Both the position numbers and the translations under genes were made by a program. From Tumidithrix helvetica (GTDB lineage Bacteria; Cyanobacteriota; Cyanobacteriia; Pseudanabaenales; Pseudanabaenaceae), in contig NZ_CBDDRA010000015.1 in the NCBI RefSeq assembly GCF_965232925.1, positions 62,001 to 126,000 of the forward strand: DNA of 64,000 nucleotides, written 5' to 3'. Positions 1-9,953 of this stretch are shown piece by piece. Numbering within the stretch: position 1 is the stretch's first letter; each line of letters opens with the position of its first letter. The notes below the pieces were generated by a model that did no database searches, had not been told where the DNA came from, and saw only the letters and a program-made list of their open reading frames with translations.

Positions 1-1
1 C

Positions 2-1585
2 ATTCAAGTGAGCGACAATGGCTGCGGTATGGACTTAGCCGACCTCAAGCAAGCGGCTATCCCCCACACCACCAGCAAAATTCATTACAAACAAGATTTA
101 CAACAGATCGATAGTTTGGGCTTTAGAGGCGAAGCGCTACATAGCCTTGCCCAACTTGCCGATCTGCAAATTTGCAGTCGCAAGCATACCGAAAATGCAG
201 GCTGGCAAGTTCGTTACGACCATGCGGGGAATCTATTGGGCGATCCTAAAAACGTAGCGATCGCACTGGGAACAGTGGTTACGGTCGATCGCCTCTTTGC
301 CACATTGCCCTCACGGTTACAGGTACTGCCTGCGATCGCCCAGCAAGTTCGCAAAATCCAGATTTTGATTCATCAGATGGCGATCGCTAATCCGCAGATT
401 ACATGGCAGGTCTCCTTGGACGATCGCGAATGGATTGCGATTTGGGCAGGTAGGAACGTTCGGGATATTTTACCCCAAATCATCAGTGCAATTCAGTTTA
501 CAGATTTAGCTACAGGTAGCGAAATTATTAGCGAAATCATTACGGAATCCTCAAGCTCTATTCAAGCAGTGAACTCCTTATCCACCCAACCCACCCAATA
601 CAAAACTCGCGCTGAATCTTTAGATTCCCATCATCAAACCTCTACGGCTCAAATTGAAGTTACGCTCGGACTGCCCGATCGCTTATCTCGCCGCCGTCCT
701 GAGTGGGTGAAAATTGTCGTAAACGGTAGAATGGTTACCTTCCCTGAGATGGAGCAGATTGTCCTCTCTGCCTTTTCCCATACCTTGCCGCGCCATCGTT
801 ATCCAGTCTGTATCGTACATCTGCGTATCCCCCCCGATCGCGTCGATTGGAATCGCCATCCTGCTAAGAATGAAGTGTATCTACAAAATTTGAGCGATTG
901 GCAATCTCAAGTCAGTAAATTAATTTCACAGGTTTTGCACGCCCCTGAGACCGATCGGGAGGTAGGCAACTCAGCAGGGGCTAGAACCCTGTTACGTTTG
1001 GCTGAAGGTCAAAAACGCTATCTCACCCATTCACCAACCTCTGAACCCTCGACGCGATCGGTAAAGGCGCTGGCTCAGGTGCATAACACCTATATTCTTG
1101 CCGAACATGCGGCGGGCATGTGGCTGGTAGAACAGCATGTCGCCCACGAGCGAGTCTTGTTTGAAGAAATAGAACAGCAGTGGCAAATCGTCGCGATCGC
1201 ACCGCCCATTGTCTTAGATCGGATCTCCCCAGAGGGCGTGGAGAGACTTCAAGCCCTTGAGATCGAAATCGAACCCTTTGGCGAAAATTTGTGGGTGGTG
1301 CGATCGCTGCCAGCAATTCTTGTGGGGCAAACCGATTGTGCCGCCATATTATTAGAACTCAGCCAACAACCTGAACCACAGGGGGCAAGGGCAACAGCAG
1401 CCTGCCGCAGTGCGATTCGGAATGGAACGCCGATGGATTTATTAGAAATGCAAAATTTACTCGATCGCTGGCAGCAAACCCGCAATCCTCATACTTGTCC
1501 GCATGGTCGTCCCATCTGTTTGTCTCTAGAAGAATCTGACCTTGCACGATTCTTTCGCCGCAACTGGATTATTGGCAAAAGCTGA
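2..1585 (+). CDS. mutL: DNA mismatch repair protein MutL (5' end outside window)
   Basis: GHKL ATPase that couples MutS mismatch recognition to strand removal. The reading frame is open at the left edge, so the first roughly 40 residues are missing; an in-frame GTG at position 8 is only an internal Val codon. The ATP-site motifs SDNGCGMD, TTSKI and GFRGEAL come first, followed by the transducer domain (PDRLSRRRPEWVK to DRVDWNRHPAKNEVYL) and a variable linker. The C-terminal dimer domain has ACRSAIRNGTPMD and the metal-site motif CPHGRP. The usual endonuclease motif DQHAxxE reads EQHVAHE, with Glu replacing the first Asp; this may weaken metal binding. Family assignment is firm. Confidence 0.95.
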   Translation: MQVSDNGCGMDLADLKQAAIPHTTSKIHYKQDLQQIDSLGFRGEALHSLAQLADLQICSRKHTENAGWQVRYDHAGNLLGDPKNVAIALGTVVTVDRLFATLPSRLQVLPAIAQQVRKIQILIHQMAIANPQITWQVSLDDREWIAIWAGRNVRDILPQIISAIQFTDLATGSEIISEIITESSSSIQAVNSLSTQPTQYKTRAESLDSHHQTSTAQIEVTLGLPDRLSRRRPEWVKIVVNGRMVTFPEMEQIVLSAFSHTLPRHRYPVCIVHLRIPPDRVDWNRHPAKNEVYLQNLSDWQSQVSKLISQVLHAPETDREVGNSAGARTLLRLAEGQKRYLTHSPTSEPSTRSVKALAQVHNTYILAEHAAGMWLVEQHVAHERVLFEEIEQQWQIVAIAPPIVLDRISPEGVERLQALEIEIEPFGENLWVVRSLPAILVGQTDCAAILLELSQQPEPQGARATAACRSAIRNGTPMDLLEMQNLLDRWQQTRNPHTCPHGRPICLSLEESDLARFFRRNWIIGKS

Positions 1586-1594
1586 AGGGCATAT

Positions 1595-1650
1595 CGGAAA
1601 TCNNGTTCCCTCCCCTTTNCAAGGGGAGGGTTAGGGTGGGGTAATAGTCT
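1595..1650. repeat. short GC-rich inverted repeat with ambiguous bases
   Basis: C-run and G-run arms (cctcccctttncaaggggag) form a hairpin between mutL and the converging transketolase-type gene. Ns lie at 1603, 1604 and 1619, which suggests unresolved reads in a multicopy repeat. Related arms occur near 30556, 38570 and 44833. It could act as a bidirectional transcription stop, but there is no T-tract. Confidence 0.6.
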
Positions 1651-1652
1651 CC

Positions 1653-3863
1653 TTATCCAATTAACGCGATCGCTCGTTTCGCTAGAGCATCCGCCGTAAT
1701 GCCGTTGAACTCCATCAGTTGACCCGCAGTTGCCGTGGTTTCGCCGCGCTTCCATGCGAAGGTGTCTCTGGGTTGCTGAGCGCGCAGCATAATTGGTTCT
1801 AGCATTCCCGAAGCACCGCCCGTAATGCCAATTAGAGCATCACCAGAGAATAAGCGAATGAAGCCAGCATCATCCAAAAAGTCGCCATCAGGTTCGGAAC
1901 AGGTATCCCAAGCCGTATCGTGAAGGCGATAAAGCCGACGGGGATTAACGACCGAGACAATTTTGGAACCGATGCCTTGGGCTTGGAGTTGCTTTGCTGC
2001 TTCGTAGGCAGGAAGTAGCGTCATATCGCCAATCACGGCAAAGACTACGGTTTTATTACCAGCGATTTCTTGCAAAATTACTGCGCCATCTTGGAGTGCC
2101 TGTCTGGTTTCCGCAAACGAGGTGCGAATTGGTAAAGGAGACTTACTTGCCGTAATTACCACCCCTTTATTCTTGGTTCCTAAAGCCCAGTCATAGCAAA
2201 CTTGAATGCTATTGGCATCAGGTGGGAATAGAGGGAAGATATTCCCATTTCGCATCATGGCAGCAAAATAGGCCTCGATTTCAGGACGTTGATGCGTCCA
2301 ACCGTTGCGACCCTGTTCCAATGCACCTGCGGTAAACAGACAAATGGTCGAAGGCGTGGGACGGCGGAGTTCTGCCATTGCCTGTGTTACAGTTTGCCAA
2401 ATTGGCACGCCGTTAATTGCAAAAGACTCATAGGAACACCAGAGCGTGCGACTTCCCAATAGGGATAAACCGACCGCAAGTCCCGCGCAGGCATCTTCGC
2501 TCAGAGGTTCGTAAACCTGTCCGCCAGGCGTTTGGTTGTAAAGAGGGTCATCGGTAGGATGGTTGATCTTTAGTGCCTGATTGATATTGGCAATGCCAGA
2601 GGCTTCATTCCCATCGGCATTGGTAACGATAAATCTTTTATCGGTTTTTCCGACATAGCCCACCAATTGTCCCATTGCCGTCGTGGAAACCTTAGGATCT
2701 CCTCCGATCGCGTATTCTTCTAAAGGCAGGGTTCCCAAATCCACCAGAGGTAAGATAGATTCCGTTACAGCTACCTTCGAGGCGGAACCACCTGCGGCAT
2801 ACTCGAAGTTAGAACGTACGGTTTGCCACGCACTGGGTGAGAGCGCTCTGGTCTGGAGCCCATTCACCACATCAGGATTGTCGAGCGTATGATGCGCGTA
2901 AAGATTGTGAGATTTTGCTCCCTTGGCATGAACGCCAGCCCCTTTGAGTTGCTTCACGATCAGAACAGTTAATTTGCCGCCCAATGCCGATTTTGCGGCG
3001 CGATCGGCTGCCACTAGCACTGCCTCAGTAAAAGCCAAACGTTGTTTGAGTGAAAAGATGGTGCTATCGACATATTCGCCCGTTTGACCGCGATCGTCAA
3101 AATCCTTGGCATTCACCAAAATCACTTCTTCAAACCCATTCCCCGACCAATAGGCAATCATTTCCTCATTAGTCTTGGTCGATACCATGCTGTGATGCTC
3201 TTGGCTAAAGCCGTTCCAAACCAACACGGGCAAGAAATTTGTAACTTGGGGATAAGCCGTGTGGAAATGTGCCATCGCACTCATGGGGTAAGGTTCGCCC
3301 ATGCCACCGTCGCCCATCGTAAAGGGAAAGAGTTTGTCTCGGTGCAGTAGCGCTCCAGCCATGGCAAAATGTTCGCCTTGCCCTAGGGGTCCTGCGGGAG
3401 CCAAGATTCCGGGAATAAAGCCTGATAAATGCCCCAGTAACCCATGCTTTTCGCGAAACCGCTCGCGTAGCTGCGTCACTGTGTGAATTCCCATGTCCTC
3501 TAAAGAACGATCTAGGAACATCGCACTATAAAATCCTGGCGCGTGATGCCCCACTTCAGTAGGGATATTTTTATGTCCGAGCATAAATAAGGACGCATAG
3601 GCCTCAACCGAACTAGCAAAGCCGCCTGGATGCCCCGATGCTTTACTTGCCGTAACCTGAAGCGTGAGATAGCGCAGCGCATCTGCGGCAAGCAAGGTTT
3701 GAAACACAGCCGCAGGATCTTTGGGGTCAGTTACTGCAGATTTATTGGCAGCGAGTACAGGCGATCGCCCGTAGGTTTCAAACCCCTCTAATTCTTCACC
3801 AAAGTACTGAATGCCTTCACAAAAATCGGGAGCTGCGGTTTTGATGTCTGAGGTTGCGACCAT
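1653..3863 (-). CDS. transketolase-family thiamine-diphosphate enzyme
   Basis: A protein of about 736 residues. The N-terminal part has the transketolase pyrophosphate region (KASGHPGGFASS; then TMGDGGMGEPYPM and, about 30 residues on, VWNG, matching the GDG-x(n)-N thiamine-diphosphate motif). The middle part has the pyrimidine-binding domain (NADGNEASG, EPLSEDACAGLAVGL) and the end a transketolase C-terminal domain. It is longer than the usual 660-residue Calvin-cycle transketolase, so it is probably a cyanobacterial paralogue with an undetermined donor/acceptor pair. I chose the ATG at 3863 because AAGGA lies 7 bases upstream; a TTG at 3890 would add nine residues. It converges on mutL. Confidence 0.85.
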   Translation of the reverse strand: MVATSDIKTAAPDFCEGIQYFGEELEGFETYGRSPVLAANKSAVTDPKDPAAVFQTLLAADALRYLTLQVTASKASGHPGGFASSVEAYASLFMLGHKNIPTEVGHHAPGFYSAMFLDRSLEDMGIHTVTQLRERFREKHGLLGHLSGFIPGILAPAGPLGQGEHFAMAGALLHRDKLFPFTMGDGGMGEPYPMSAMAHFHTAYPQVTNFLPVLVWNGFSQEHHSMVSTKTNEEMIAYWSGNGFEEVILVNAKDFDDRGQTGEYVDSTIFSLKQRLAFTEAVLVAADRAAKSALGGKLTVLIVKQLKGAGVHAKGAKSHNLYAHHTLDNPDVVNGLQTRALSPSAWQTVRSNFEYAAGGSASKVAVTESILPLVDLGTLPLEEYAIGGDPKVSTTAMGQLVGYVGKTDKRFIVTNADGNEASGIANINQALKINHPTDDPLYNQTPGGQVYEPLSEDACAGLAVGLSLLGSRTLWCSYESFAINGVPIWQTVTQAMAELRRPTPSTICLFTAGALEQGRNGWTHQRPEIEAYFAAMMRNGNIFPLFPPDANSIQVCYDWALGTKNKGVVITASKSPLPIRTSFAETRQALQDGAVILQEIAGNKTVVFAVIGDMTLLPAYEAAKQLQAQGIGSKIVSVVNPRRLYRLHDTAWDTCSEPDGDFLDDAGFIRLFSGDALIGITGGASGMLEPIMLRAQQPRDTFAWKRGETTATAGQLMEFNGITADALAKRAIALIG

Positions 3864-4264
3864 ATTGAATTCCTTGTCTGACACGAACAATGCAAGTAAA
3901 TTTTGGCATTAGGCTAACTAAAGTCATACCTAATTTGCCATGTTCGATCTTATACGCTCATGCGTACCTTAAGCGCAGATTGCGTATTGCTAATCTTGGG
4001 GACAGTTTGCTGGTTACATAACCCCAAGTCTTTAGCTGAACCCCAAGTCTTTAGCTGAGACCTTTTACAGATAAAGTTGCTAAGTTCACAGGTTTAGCGT
4101 GATATAAATCACAGGTGATTTTGTCGGGTGCAACTTACACTAATTCTTGTAGGAACAAGTTTATAGATGGCAAAGTCAATCTTTTGAGCTAACCTACTGA
4201 AAACAAACGGGAGTTTGGGAATTTAAAGGTTATCGATTTGTAGTTAAACTGGGAAGATAGTTTT
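3864..4264. other. intergenic region with tandem 19-bp duplication
   Basis: This 400-base stretch between divergent genes must hold both promoters. A 19-base unit beginning aaccccaagt is present twice head to tail at about 4020-4057. No RNA gene or riboswitch fold was recognised. Confidence 0.5.
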
Positions 4265-4636
4265 ATGAAGTTACACCAAACATTACAGGCGATCGCAGTC
4301 ACGGCATCTCTCAGCATTGCATCCGTAGGAATCAGCTCCACGATCGCTGCCCAAGACGCCAAAGCCTCTTCTCAAGATGTAATTTTTATTAATAACAACA
4401 CGCGATCGCCGATCGCTTTACAACTCGGGGCCGATCGCTTTGAAATCGGTTCTGGTATTTCGGTAAGCTACCCAGTGCGGAGCAATACCAAACTCTGCTT
4501 AGAAAATGCGGTCATTCGTACGAAACAAGAATGCTTTCCCATCAAGGCAGGACGCAGCTATACGGTGATTCGGGCAAATAACGGTAGCGTGAAGTTGATC
4601 CAACTTTCTGATGTTTTTGTCGTTCGCAGCAATTAA
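4265..4636 (+). CDS. small exported protein of unknown function
   Basis: A 123-residue protein with a clear Sec signal peptide: basic start MKLHQ, then a hydrophobic run to about residue 29, with likely cleavage near AAQDAKA. The mature part of about 90 residues is polar and beta-rich, with two Cys (LCLENAVIR and TKQECFP) spaced for a possible disulphide in the periplasm. I do not recognise a family. The gene stands alone, in the opposite direction to the downstream M50-TPR gene. Codon use, including GCGATCGC sites, resembles its neighbours. Confidence 0.7.
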   Translation: MKLHQTLQAIAVTASLSIASVGISSTIAAQDAKASSQDVIFINNNTRSPIALQLGADRFEIGSGISVSYPVRSNTKLCLENAVIRTKQECFPIKAGRSYTVIRANNGSVKLIQLSDVFVVRSN

Positions 4637-4720
4637 ATTTCAATTAAAAGAATCTGACTGTATTCCCTCATTTATCGCCTTGACGGAAGAGATAGCTTGA
4701 AAGAGGTCGGCACGCTAGCC

Positions 4721-6409
4721 TCATACCATCAATTGCTGGAACTCTAAAGCATCCCGAATGTTCGCAAAGCTATCGTCAGTTCTGGCTTGTTCCTTAAGAT
4801 CGCGATCGCCATATTCAAGTGCAGATTTGAGATTGGATATAGCTAGGCTTACTTGATTTTTCTCAGCATAGCAACATGCTCTGTTGTAATAAGCATTGAC
4901 ATATTTAGGATACTTTTTTAGGATGCGATCGAAACAGAGAATTGCCTCATCAAATTGTCTGAGCAAACAGAGAATATAGCCGCAGTTATGGAGGAAATCG
5001 GGATCGCGCGGGTCGATCTGTAAAACGCGATCGCCACATTCCAGAGCTTCCTCCAATCGATTTAGTTCTGTCAAAATCTTGGATTGAGAAATCCATGCTG
5101 AAATCGATCTTTTATCAAGTTCGGCGATCTTTTGATAGGATTTCAAGGCGGCTTCCAAACTTTTCTGTTGCCATAAAATTTCACCTTTTAGTTGCCAAAG
5201 ATAAATGATGTGTGGTTCTAAAGCAAGAATGCGATCGCAAGCTGCCAAAGCTTCTTCAGGGTGATTCAAATCTTTCAATATTGCCGCTTTTAACTGCCCG
5301 ACATAGGTGTTGTTTGGATCTTCAGATAGAATGCGATCGCTTAAATCTAGGGCTTCTTGCAGGCGATTTAGGTTCCACAGCGCTACAATAAAATTTTGCT
5401 GAATCCATAAATCTTGGGGATGTTGTTCCCAAATACTGACTGCCTCTGCATAATTTTGTTGCGCAAACAGAATATCTGCTTTTAGCAAGAGTGCTTTTGG
5501 GAAATCGGGTTGAAGTGCGATCGCTTTTTCTAGATTCTTAAGTGCAACAACTAACTTTCCTGTGCGGCGATCGGCTAATGCACTCTTATAGAGAGCTTCA
5601 TGTTTTTTAACTGTAATCCGACGCACAATTACAAACACAATAAATGCTCCCACCACAAGCGGCGTAGATGCCTGTTGGAACAAAACGAATCCTTCTCGAA
5701 CATACTCTAGATCGACATCCAAAAGCCGCGTCAATTGATAACACCATCCCGAAATTTTCTGACTAAACGCAGGTGAAAACCAAAACAAGCCGAGAAGAAG
5801 TGGAAAAGCATATTGTTTAAACGGCTGTAATTTTCGCTTCCATTCCTCAGTCATCCAAGGTTCAATTACACCATACCCATCTAAAGTGGGAACTGGTAAA
5901 AGATTAAAAATGACCCCAAACACTTGCAAATAAATTAGGACAGATAATCCAAGCACAAACCAATATTTCGAGATAAACGCTGTTTGGAAATTTAGCGACA
6001 CATTATCCTGTAATTGATGCACATATTCCAACTGAGAAAGTTGGATAAAATTTTCTTGCGGCAACTGACCAACCGCAACCTTGTAAATGACTACAAGTAT
6101 AATTGTAGCGACGCAACTCGCTAATGGTCCAGCTAAGGAGGTCAGGCTCAACCAAAAACGACTGCGAATCTGACTGTCATTGATATATACTGCTGCGCCT
6201 GGAAGTCCAATTCCACCAATCATTAAAAATATCATTGGCATAGCTAGCGAGTAGACTGGATGGATGTATTTCAAAGGATTTAGTGTCAAATAGCCTTTCT
6301 CTTTTACAGAAGTGTCACCACCCCAATAGGCAACGATCGCATGGCCAAATTCATGCAGGCACAAGGACAGCAACCATCCAAAAAAAACGAGTATAGTAAG
6401 CTGATACAT
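4721..6409 (-). CDS. site-2-protease-like (M50) membrane protein with C-terminal TPR repeats
   Basis: A 562-residue protein. The N-terminal half is an M50 zinc metallopeptidase: LHEFGHA (H19-E20-x-x-H23) lies in the first membrane segment, several further hydrophobic helices follow, and the second motif NLLPVPTLDGYG supplies the third ligand Asp. After a last membrane helix near residue 260 (VVGAFIVFVIVRR), residues 275-545 form a string of about seven TPR units (for example YAEAVSIWEQHP, LEAALKSYQKIAELD). The active-site residues are intact. The TPR arm presumably recruits a substrate or partner at the cytoplasmic face; the target is unknown. Transcribed alone, start at ATG. Confidence 0.85.
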   Translation of the reverse strand: MYQLTILVFFGWLLSLCLHEFGHAIVAYWGGDTSVKEKGYLTLNPLKYIHPVYSLAMPMIFLMIGGIGLPGAAVYINDSQIRSRFWLSLTSLAGPLASCVATIILVVIYKVAVGQLPQENFIQLSQLEYVHQLQDNVSLNFQTAFISKYWFVLGLSVLIYLQVFGVIFNLLPVPTLDGYGVIEPWMTEEWKRKLQPFKQYAFPLLLGLFWFSPAFSQKISGWCYQLTRLLDVDLEYVREGFVLFQQASTPLVVGAFIVFVIVRRITVKKHEALYKSALADRRTGKLVVALKNLEKAIALQPDFPKALLLKADILFAQQNYAEAVSIWEQHPQDLWIQQNFIVALWNLNRLQEALDLSDRILSEDPNNTYVGQLKAAILKDLNHPEEALAACDRILALEPHIIYLWQLKGEILWQQKSLEAALKSYQKIAELDKRSISAWISQSKILTELNRLEEALECGDRVLQIDPRDPDFLHNCGYILCLLRQFDEAILCFDRILKKYPKYVNAYYNRACCYAEKNQVSLAISNLKSALEYGDRDLKEQARTDDSFANIRDALEFQQLMV

Positions 6410-6642
6410 AATGCTGTTAATTTCTGGGTTTGAGGGAAAAGGATGGTGGTGATGACCTGACTTGGCTAATTTTGAGGAGATACGCGAATAATTTTGGAGT
6501 TTCTACCCACGACAATTCATATTCTAGATTGTTTGTATAGTTTATCTCACAAGTTAAAGTGTTTGAAATTACGGCGCAGTAGATCTTGCCTTCGATATAA
6601 TGGTTCAGATAGATCGCTTGACGCAATCGCTGGCTATACTCC

Positions 6643-6907
6643 TATGCATATCGATCCAGACTCGAATCTTCCATCGGATAACGACAAGCTTTTAACGAAT
6701 CTTGTCGTTCCACGCCCGATCGCTTGGGTAACTTCACAGAATGCGCTGGGTGTCGTGAATCTCGCTCCCTTTAGCTTCTTTAATGCTGTGGGCAGTAACC
6801 CACTCGATCTGATTATCAGTATCGCCAATCAGGATGATGGCAGTTTGAAGGATACAGCAAGTAACATATCCTCAAACGGCGAATTTGTCGTGAACTTGAT
6901 GAAGTAG
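6643..6907 (+). pseudogene. truncated flavin reductase-like protein
   Basis: The reading frame from ATG 6643 gives about 87 residues matching the start of the flavin-reductase-like (FMN-binding split-barrel) family: MHIDPDSNLPSDNDK, VVPRPIAWVTSQ and NLAPFSFFNAV. These proteins are normally about 200 residues, but this one stops after GEFVVNLMK, losing most of the fold. A longer in-frame 5' extension to 6494 has no resemblance to the family. I read it as a 3'-deleted relic ending about 100 bases before the methyltransferase gene. Confidence 0.65.
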
Positions 6908-7003
6908 TCTTTCAAAGTTCCAACTCTGGATCTAGAGAAGCATAACAACGTCTATGCTCATTTTCTGCTATGCTGTCGAAGTGTAAGTCCTAAAGAATTT
7001 ACG

Positions 7004-7993
7004 ATGCCAGTTTTTCTACCAAGTCTCAAACAGAGCGGTCTTTTAGATCGCGTACATATCACGATCGCAAATGTTGGTTCGCGTAAGATTTCTAATGATG
7101 ATGATTATGGTAGCAGTTGGCAGATTTTTGCACCCAACCTAACCATCTATGGGTTTGATGCGGATGCAGATGCTTGCGAGGAAGCAAATGCAAGCCTTTT
7201 ATCTAAGCAAATCAACTGGAATGAAATCCATATTCCTTTGGCACTGGGGAAATCGATTGAAGAAAGAACCCTCTATGTCACAAAACATCCCATGTGTAGT
7301 TCGCTCTATCCACCGAACGAATCTTATTTAAAAAGGCTTGCGGGGCTTCCAGGGTTGGTCAATTTAGACTTTAGTTTTGAACTTGAAACGACTACGTTGG
7401 ATACTTTCTGCCAAGAAGAAGAAATTAATGCCATTGACTTTCTGCAAATTGACGTTCAGGGTGCAGATCTTGATGTTTTAGAAGGAGCCACCTGGATTTT
7501 AGAGCGTAGTATTCTAGCCATCCAGATAGAGGTAGAGTTCTCGCACATTTATGTAAATCAACCCCTGTTTGCAGATGTAGATATCTTCCTAAGAAAGCAT
7601 GGCTTTACTTTGTTTGACATATCTGCATCTTATCGCTTCCGTACTCGATCGCCGATTAGGTCAACACTTCGTTCGGGACAAATGCTTTGGGGAGATGCGT
7701 TTTACCTGCGCGATTTAATTCGCGATGACTTAGAGATGCCCTTAAAGACTCCAGAGCAAATTCTTAAACTGGCTTGTATAGCTGATATTCTAAATTTCCC
7801 TGATTACAGCTTAGAACTATTAGAATATTTGACCTTACAGTATGGTAGCAATCCCAATTACAACTTCGCGAATGTCATTGTTGAAAGTCTTGCCCAAATT
7901 CCAGAACTCGTGCAGGCAGGGTTGGGTTCCTTCCCAATAGTCAAAAATATCCGAGATTACATTACTGGCTGTAATATAGAACTAAAGGGTTAG
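7004..7993 (+). CDS. FkbM-family methyltransferase
   Basis: A 329-residue SAM-dependent methyltransferase of the FkbM type, usually acting on hydroxyls of sugars or polyketides. Visible family features are NVGSRK, the acidic SAM-binding strand YGFDADADACEEAN, LETTTLDTFC and FLQIDVQGADLDVLEGA near residue 150. The C-terminal 80 residues are helical and outside the core domain. The start is ATG after TAAAGAATTTACG, with no strong ribosome-binding site. It sits alone among decayed genes, so it may belong to an imported polysaccharide or natural-product region. The substrate cannot be told. Confidence 0.85.
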   Translation: MPVFLPSLKQSGLLDRVHITIANVGSRKISNDDDYGSSWQIFAPNLTIYGFDADADACEEANASLLSKQINWNEIHIPLALGKSIEERTLYVTKHPMCSSLYPPNESYLKRLAGLPGLVNLDFSFELETTTLDTFCQEEEINAIDFLQIDVQGADLDVLEGATWILERSILAIQIEVEFSHIYVNQPLFADVDIFLRKHGFTLFDISASYRFRTRSPIRSTLRSGQMLWGDAFYLRDLIRDDLEMPLKTPEQILKLACIADILNFPDYSLELLEYLTLQYGSNPNYNFANVIVESLAQIPELVQAGLGSFPIVKNIRDYITGCNIELKG

Positions 7994-8222
7994 CAAATAA
8001 GCAGCTTATTACTAACCGATGCTACGTGGAAGGAATTCCTCTCATGGCATAGGTCTATGGCTGGCACAGGGGCACAGCCCCTACAAAATCCAAATTTGTT
8101 CGGGTAGGAGCAATCCTCCCGTGGTTGCCCTGCCACGCTTTGTCTGAAAGGGACTCCTGAGTTCTCACAAAAAGCAAGATGAAGACAGATACGATCTTAA
8201 TTGACGATTGTTGTTGAAAATT

Positions 8223-9743
8223 ATGCAGATCGGACAAACACTTCGGAATCGGTACAGAATCCTTCAAGTTATTGGTGGTGGTGGTTTTGCCTCGACCTAT
8301 TTGGCAGAGGATCTGGATGTCCCTGTGACCCCAAAGCCAAAATGCGTAATTAAACGACTGCACCCTCAAACGACCAATGCTGAGGTAATTCGACTATTTC
8401 AACAAGAAGCAGAGATTCTTTACAAACTGGGGCAGCTACACGACCAATTACCCAAAGTATTTGCCTATTTTGAGGAAGATGGCAAGTTTTATCTGGTTCA
8501 AGATTTTATTGATGGGTTTGACCTCAGCCGCGAGATGATGCGTGGAGAGCGCTGGAGCGAACCGAAAACCATTCAATTGCTACTTGAGATTTTAGAAATC
8601 CTCGATTTTGTCCATAGCCAAAATATTATCCATCGCGACCTCAAACCCTCTAACCTCATGCGTCGCCATCAGGATCGCAAACTGGTTTTGATCGATTTTG
8701 GTGCAGTGAAGCAGTTCCATCAAGCCCAAGTCGATTCGCAGGGAAAAACCAATTTAACCGTGGCGATTGGTACGCCCGGCTATATGCCTGACGAGCAAGC
8801 CAATGGCAAACCAAAGTTGGCAAGCGATATCTATGCAGTCGGCGCGATCGCTATCCAAGCTCTCACGGGTGTCGAACCCAACAGTCTACCCGAAGATGCC
8901 AATGGCGAAATGATTTGGCGCGATCGCGCTACCGTCAGCGATGAATTTGCTGAAGTCTTAACCAAGATGATTCGCAGTCACTTTTCGCAACGATATCCAT
9001 CGGCAAGGGAAGCACTGATTGCTATACTGGCTCTGGCACAGACAGCATTACCAACTGTATTACCAACCGTGTCGATCGAGCCAAAAGAGCGATTTTATGC
9101 CGCACCCCCAACTACGCCTACTCCATTACATCCCACCCATGACCGTCCGACAGTTGTGGTAACATCACCGAAAAAAGGGCTTTCCACGATTCAATGGGCA
9201 GCGATCGCGGTTGGCTCTACGATTGCCGTAGGTTTAGCCGCTTTTGGTCTGACCAAACTCACTCCACTAAAAAGCGATCCAGCCGCGCTTGAATCGAATG
9301 TCTCTCAAAGCAAAAATTCATCCCCTGCGACTCCGACAACGCCCTCTCAAGCCCCTACGGTAGTTGCGACTGTTACCGTTACTTCTACTCCCACTCCAAT
9401 TCCTACACCTCCTCCGATCGCTCCGCCTAAACCTCCAGAAATTCCAGCGATCGTCAGTTTGGAACGGGTCAGCTTTGCAGAAGGTTCGATCGCTGCGGTC
9501 GTGCGTGGCAGTCTTGCGCCCAATCAAAAGCGTCAGTACGTTCTCAATTGCGGTCAAGGACAGCAACTCAATGCCACAATATTTCAAGGACAGGCAACCG
9601 TCACACTGATTGCTCCCAATGGTGCAGCGATCGCTTCTGGTGACAACAAATTGAGTGCGCGACTGCCGATCTCAGGCGATTACATTATCGAAGTTTCCGC
9701 ACCTGCTCCAACCAGCTTTAATTTACGCATCGAAGTTCTTTAG
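8223..9743 (+). CDS. membrane-anchored Ser/Thr protein kinase
   Basis: A protein of 506 residues from ATG 8223 (a TTG at 8208 is also in frame). MQIGQTLRNRYRIL is the usual opening of cyanobacterial Hanks-type kinases. The glycine loop IGGGGFAST, catalytic loop HRDLKPSNL, DFGAVKQF and GTPGYMPDEQ are present, so it should be active. A membrane helix (WAAIAVGSTIAVGLAAFGL, near 325-345) follows. The outer part is a Pro/Thr-rich linker and a beta-rich tail that looks like a bacterial pre-peptidase C-terminal domain (SGDYIIEVSAP). The signal it senses is unknown. A decayed copy of its tail lies at 10856-11136. Confidence 0.9.
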   Translation: MQIGQTLRNRYRILQVIGGGGFASTYLAEDLDVPVTPKPKCVIKRLHPQTTNAEVIRLFQQEAEILYKLGQLHDQLPKVFAYFEEDGKFYLVQDFIDGFDLSREMMRGERWSEPKTIQLLLEILEILDFVHSQNIIHRDLKPSNLMRRHQDRKLVLIDFGAVKQFHQAQVDSQGKTNLTVAIGTPGYMPDEQANGKPKLASDIYAVGAIAIQALTGVEPNSLPEDANGEMIWRDRATVSDEFAEVLTKMIRSHFSQRYPSAREALIAILALAQTALPTVLPTVSIEPKERFYAAPPTTPTPLHPTHDRPTVVVTSPKKGLSTIQWAAIAVGSTIAVGLAAFGLTKLTPLKSDPAALESNVSQSKNSSPATPTTPSQAPTVVATVTVTSTPTPIPTPPPIAPPKPPEIPAIVSLERVSFAEGSIAAVVRGSLAPNQKRQYVLNCGQGQQLNATIFQGQATVTLIAPNGAAIASGDNKLSARLPISGDYIIEVSAPAPTSFNLRIEVL

Positions 9744-9782
9744 ATAGATAAGATTCAAAAGACTTTATTCTTAAGATACAAG

Positions 9783-9820
9783 GGTGCGTTAATGCAGTGT
9801 AACGCTGAACAGAACGCACC
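9783..9820. repeat. hairpin downstream of kinase gene
   Basis: Arms ggtgcgtt and aacgcacc, separated by 22 bases, lie 40 bases after the kinase stop. It could fold as a weak terminator or be a dispersed repeat; there is no T-tract. Confidence 0.4.
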
Positions 9821-9953
9821 GATAAATCCACGAACGCGAGCAGCATACAGTTGGGACATCCGCGACAGATTGACGGGGCTTGTGGCGAGGGTGAGCATCG
9901 CCCGCAACCAACATCCTTTGCATGGCTCAAGCATTATGCTATGCTTAGCGACC

